Source: Aeromicrobium erythreum (GTDB taxonomy: Bacteria > Actinomycetota > Actinomycetes > Propionibacteriales > Nocardioidaceae). From it: a stretch of 64,000 nt of DNA. The notes under the pieces were generated by a model. The model ran no database searches, was not told the DNA's origin, and worked only from the letters and a program-made list of their open reading frames with translations. A program made the translations under genes and the position numbers. The stretch is taken from the NCBI RefSeq assembly GCF_001509405.1, contig NZ_CP011502.1, positions 3,224,001-3,288,000 on the forward strand. The letters run 5' to 3'. This document shows, piece after piece, positions 61,493 to 64,000 of this stretch (position 1 is its first letter; each line of letters opens with the position of its first letter).

Positions 61493-62773
61493 TCAGACAT
61501 TGCGCACACCACCTGGCTGATCGTGGCGCGGATCACCGCTCGTCAGTGCGCCCACGTCCGGGATCGGCCCCAGAGGCTCAAAGGTGGTCGTCGTGCGCAC
61601 AGCGATCCCGCCCGGACCCGCCCCCTGGACCAGGAGCGTGAGCTCGTTCAGATGCAGCAGGAAGTCCGGACTCAGGTACTGAGGGTTGCCGCCTGAGATC
61701 TCGTCAGCCATCTGCGCGATCCCTGCGAACTTGTCCTGGGCGTACACCTCGCGTCTCCGGAGCGCCCCGACGAGGCGCTGCTTGAGCGACGGACGCACGA
61801 GGAGGTTCTTCTCCACGGCGTGCGACTTGGAGTTCCGGAGGAGCTTGACGCGACGTCCGCCCATTCCGAGAAGCCGGCCGAGACCGCGATGCGCGCGGAG
61901 CGTCTGGAACTTTCGGGCGTTCAGGCTCCGCCGGGTGAACCGCTCGAGGAAGACCGGGGCCCGGTACTGACGATAGCTGTCAGTGGTGATCTCGCCTTCG
62001 CGTCCGATCACGCGCATGCGGTGGTCGCGGGGTGCCACGACGCTGCACGTGATGCGCGCGGCCGCTCCGCTCGCAAAGTGGAGGTTGGCCACGGAGTAGT
62101 CGGGCGTTCCCGACAGACCGGGTACGTCCCCCGCCTTGCCCTCGATCAGCTCGCTCGAGAACGCCGTCACGGCGGTCACCGGTCCGAGGAGGCCGCAGAT
62201 CCAGATGAGGTGGTATCCCAGGTGCTCGTAGGTGCACCCTTCGAGGATCTCCTCGACCAGGGGCCATGGTGCTCCCGTCGGACTGACGACCTCCTCGAAC
62301 CCCATGAGATGGATGGGGTTGTCGTCGAGCTCGGCATAGACCAGGAGCGGTTGCCCGATCGCGCCGGACTGCACGAGCTCGAACATGGTGCGCACGCTGT
62401 CGCTGAAGATGTTGCACGGCGCGGCGCCGAGCCGTACGCCATTCGTCTCCGCGGTGTCGAACAGGTCCCGGGTCTCCTCGACGGAGGTGGTGATCGGCTT
62501 CTCCGAGTAGACGTGCTTCCCAGCCTCCAGGGCGCGCTTCGACACCTCGTAGTGCGACCCGATGTTGGTCAGGTTCACGACCATGTCGACCTGCGGGTCG
62601 TCCAGGAGCTCGTCGTACGACGCGTACCCATGGAACCCGTAGTGCTCTGCGACGGCGCGCACTCGTTCTGGTCGCCGGTCGTAGACCCCAGCGACCTCCA
62701 GCTCCGGGTGGGCGCGCACCGTCCTCATGTAGATGTCGAACACGAATCCGCAGCCGACGATCGCGATCTTCAT
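61493..62773 (-). CDS. Gfo/Idh/MocA family oxidoreductase
   Basis: 426 residues. KIAIVGCGFVFDIYMRTVRAHPELEVAGVYD is the NAD(P) fold. HVYSEKPITTSVEE is the family EKP motif, and the second domain has CTYEHLGYHLIW with the catalytic-type His. It oxidises or reduces a sugar or nucleotide sugar. Its stop side is 134 bases from the epimerase start; the heparinase-like stop overlaps its start by four bases. Confidence 0.9.
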   Translation of the reverse strand: MKIAIVGCGFVFDIYMRTVRAHPELEVAGVYDRRPERVRAVAEHYGFHGYASYDELLDDPQVDMVVNLTNIGSHYEVSKRALEAGKHVYSEKPITTSVEETRDLFDTAETNGVRLGAAPCNIFSDSVRTMFELVQSGAIGQPLLVYAELDDNPIHLMGFEEVVSPTGAPWPLVEEILEGCTYEHLGYHLIWICGLLGPVTAVTAFSSELIEGKAGDVPGLSGTPDYSVANLHFASGAAARITCSVVAPRDHRMRVIGREGEITTDSYRQYRAPVFLERFTRRSLNARKFQTLRAHRGLGRLLGMGGRRVKLLRNSKSHAVEKNLLVRPSLKQRLVGALRRREVYAQDKFAGIAQMADEISGGNPQYLSPDFLLHLNELTLLVQGAGPGGIAVRTTTTFEPLGPIPDVGALTSGDPRHDQPGGVRNV

Positions 62774-64000
62774 GCCGGATGCTCCTTTCGCTCCACCCGC
62801 TCTGCGACGGGACGGCTGTTCACGGCGACCTGCCACTCGAGGTCGTGACTCGAGTCGAGCGAAGGCTTCAGGTCGATCAATGTCGCGGCGCGACTCTCGA
62901 GGTAGCGACAGGCCCACGCGCCGTCGCGCACGCCGGCGACGTCGCCGTGGGTCACGGCGATCTCGGCCTCCTTGTCGTCCGAGCGGAACAGGACGCGATC
63001 CCGTTGGCTGTCGACGAGAGTCCATCCGTCGGAGACGGTGAGCGTGACGACAGCCTCGTCCCGTCGTCCCGACCAGCTGTCACGCACCACGACCGAGCCG
63101 CGCCCGAGGCTCACGCGTCGCCGGACCGTCGGGCCACCTGGGAGCGGCAGCTCTCCCGTGGCTGACTGCTCGTCGTCCGCCACCTGGATGGAAGCCCGCG
63201 CCATCCGACCCACACGGAAGCAGCCGAGGTACTCGACCGGTTCGAGTCCCTCCACCCGGGGACCGTTGTGGCTGGCAGCCGACCGCTCGAGGGTCCGCCG
63301 TTCACCGGTGGAGTACTGGAACGTGCCAGGGTCAACGATGAACCGCCGCCCCGCGACGTCGACCTCGACCGAGAGGAAGTCCGCGTGCCCGTGACCGGGA
63401 TTCCACGACGGGCCGATGGCTCCCCCGTCCATGAGCGCAAAGACGTCCTCGCCCTCGAGCCGGACGTATCCAGCCGAGTCGAGCACGCTGGTGGGCCTGA
63501 CGTCCTGCCCGTCCAAGACGTCGCTGATCGGGGGGACCTCCTCGAACCAGCTGTCGTTGAACAACGCGATCTCGCCGTCGGGATGCGTGAGGGACGCCCA
63601 GGCCTTCAGAGCCTTGTCGTGCGTCTTCTTGGCCTCGTCGCGGACCCGCTGCGACAGGAACGGCGTCTTGGCGAAGACGTCGAGCGCCATCACGGCAAGA
63701 CCTTGATACATCGCTGATCGCTCGGCGATCACTCCGTCGGGCAGGACGCAGGCACGCATCGACCTGCGGACCTCGCGGTTCAGTCGGCGCTTCGTGCGCC
63801 GAGGGACGCGGCGGGCGTAGCTGTAGTACAGGCACAGCGCGGCCAGGTTCCGCTCGACATGGTTGTTGCGCAGCTCGTGCTCGACGTTGACCTGCACGAA
63901 CGCCACGTTCCACCGGAGGAACTCGTCGAGCTCATCGGTCAGCGTCGTCGGCAGCTCGCGCCCTTCTAGCGCGAGCACGTAACCGCTCAGGATCGCGAGG
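62770..64000 (-). CDS. Heparinase II/III-like polysaccharide lyase (partial, 5' end outside window)
   Basis: At least 409 codons; the frame stays open to the window edge. NNHVERNLAALCLYY is the helical-domain motif. GHGHADFLSVEVDVAGRRFIVDPGTFQY is the catalytic and sheet region of heparinase II/III and alginate-lyase-type enzymes. It cleaves uronic-acid polysaccharides by beta-elimination. In an assembly locus it probably trims or releases the polymer. Confidence 0.9.
   Translation of the reverse strand, partial: LAILSGYVLALEGRELPTTLTDELDEFLRWNVAFVQVNVEHELRNNHVERNLAALCLYYSYARRVPRRTKRRLNREVRRSMRACVLPDGVIAERSAMYQGLAVMALDVFAKTPFLSQRVRDEAKKTHDKALKAWASLTHPDGEIALFNDSWFEEVPPISDVLDGQDVRPTSVLDSAGYVRLEGEDVFALMDGGAIGPSWNPGHGHADFLSVEVDVAGRRFIVDPGTFQYSTGERRTLERSAASHNGPRVEGLEPVEYLGCFRVGRMARASIQVADDEQSATGELPLPGGPTVRRRVSLGRGSVVVRDSWSGRRDEAVVTLTVSDGWTLVDSQRDRVLFRSDDKEAEIAVTHGDVAGVRDGAWACRYLESRAATLIDLKPSLDSSHDLEWQVAVNSRPVAERVERKEHPA

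Overview
The window is high-GC, densely coded DNA from an actinobacterium. GTG and TTG starts, many four-base ATGA/GTGA overlaps, a Ku/LigD pair, an InhA-type enoyl reductase, a GH15 trehalase-type enzyme and repeated 'CGCTGGTCGAGTAG...CGTATCGAGACCACC' intergenic elements together suggest the Propionibacteriales/Nocardioidaceae neighbourhood. That placement is inference; there is no rRNA or other taxonomic marker here.

Bases 1-16.9 kb hold housekeeping and stress genes: an ACT-domain protein, a DUF3817 membrane protein, a GGDEF protein, the Ku-LigD end-joining pair (LigD carries three perfect 36-bp repeats inside its polymerase domain), a glucose-6-phosphate dehydrogenase coupled to a GH15 hydrolase, a lipoprotein, a SNF2-type helicase, a DHA2 drug exporter and small stress-type proteins. 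Bases 17.0-22.3 kb carry four translationally coupled glycosyltransferases, then MarC and a HAD phosphatase. Bases 22.3-24.6 kb carry a divergent regulator, a perfect palindrome and an SbtA-like bicarbonate transporter coupled to an InhA/FabI-like reductase.

Bases 24.6-27.4 kb are an accessory pocket next to tRNA-Arg(ACG). It is bracketed by two same-orientation palindromic repeats. It holds a secreted precursor with a cationic, two-cysteine C-terminal domain that resembles closticin 574, followed by a 64-residue membrane protein that could be its immunity factor. Next come a secreted S55-like peptidase, PEP carboxylase, and CorA preceded by a 12-codon Glu-Pro-Pro leader ORF that looks like a Mg2+-sensing leader. 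After a nucleotide-sugar dehydrogenase and a cluster of palindromic repeats lies a complete JetABCD (Wadjet type I) anti-plasmid operon (36.0-42.6 kb), then GTP-PEP carboxykinase with a linked ArsR-type regulator.

Bases 46-49 kb hold a possible degenerate GGDEF protein and an ECF sigma factor fused to a zinc-finger anti-sigma module, a membrane segment and an extracytoplasmic domain. Bases 49.2-64.0 kb are an exopolysaccharide locus in two convergent arms. The rightward arm has a priming phosphoglycosyl transferase, two glycosyltransferases and a three-gene CDP-deoxysugar pathway. The leftward arm has a heparinase-like enzyme cut by the window edge, an oxidoreductase, an epimerase, a glycosyltransferase, an acyltransferase, a Wzx-type flippase and a Wzy-type polymerase. 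This locus looks less GC-rich by eye than the rest of the window.
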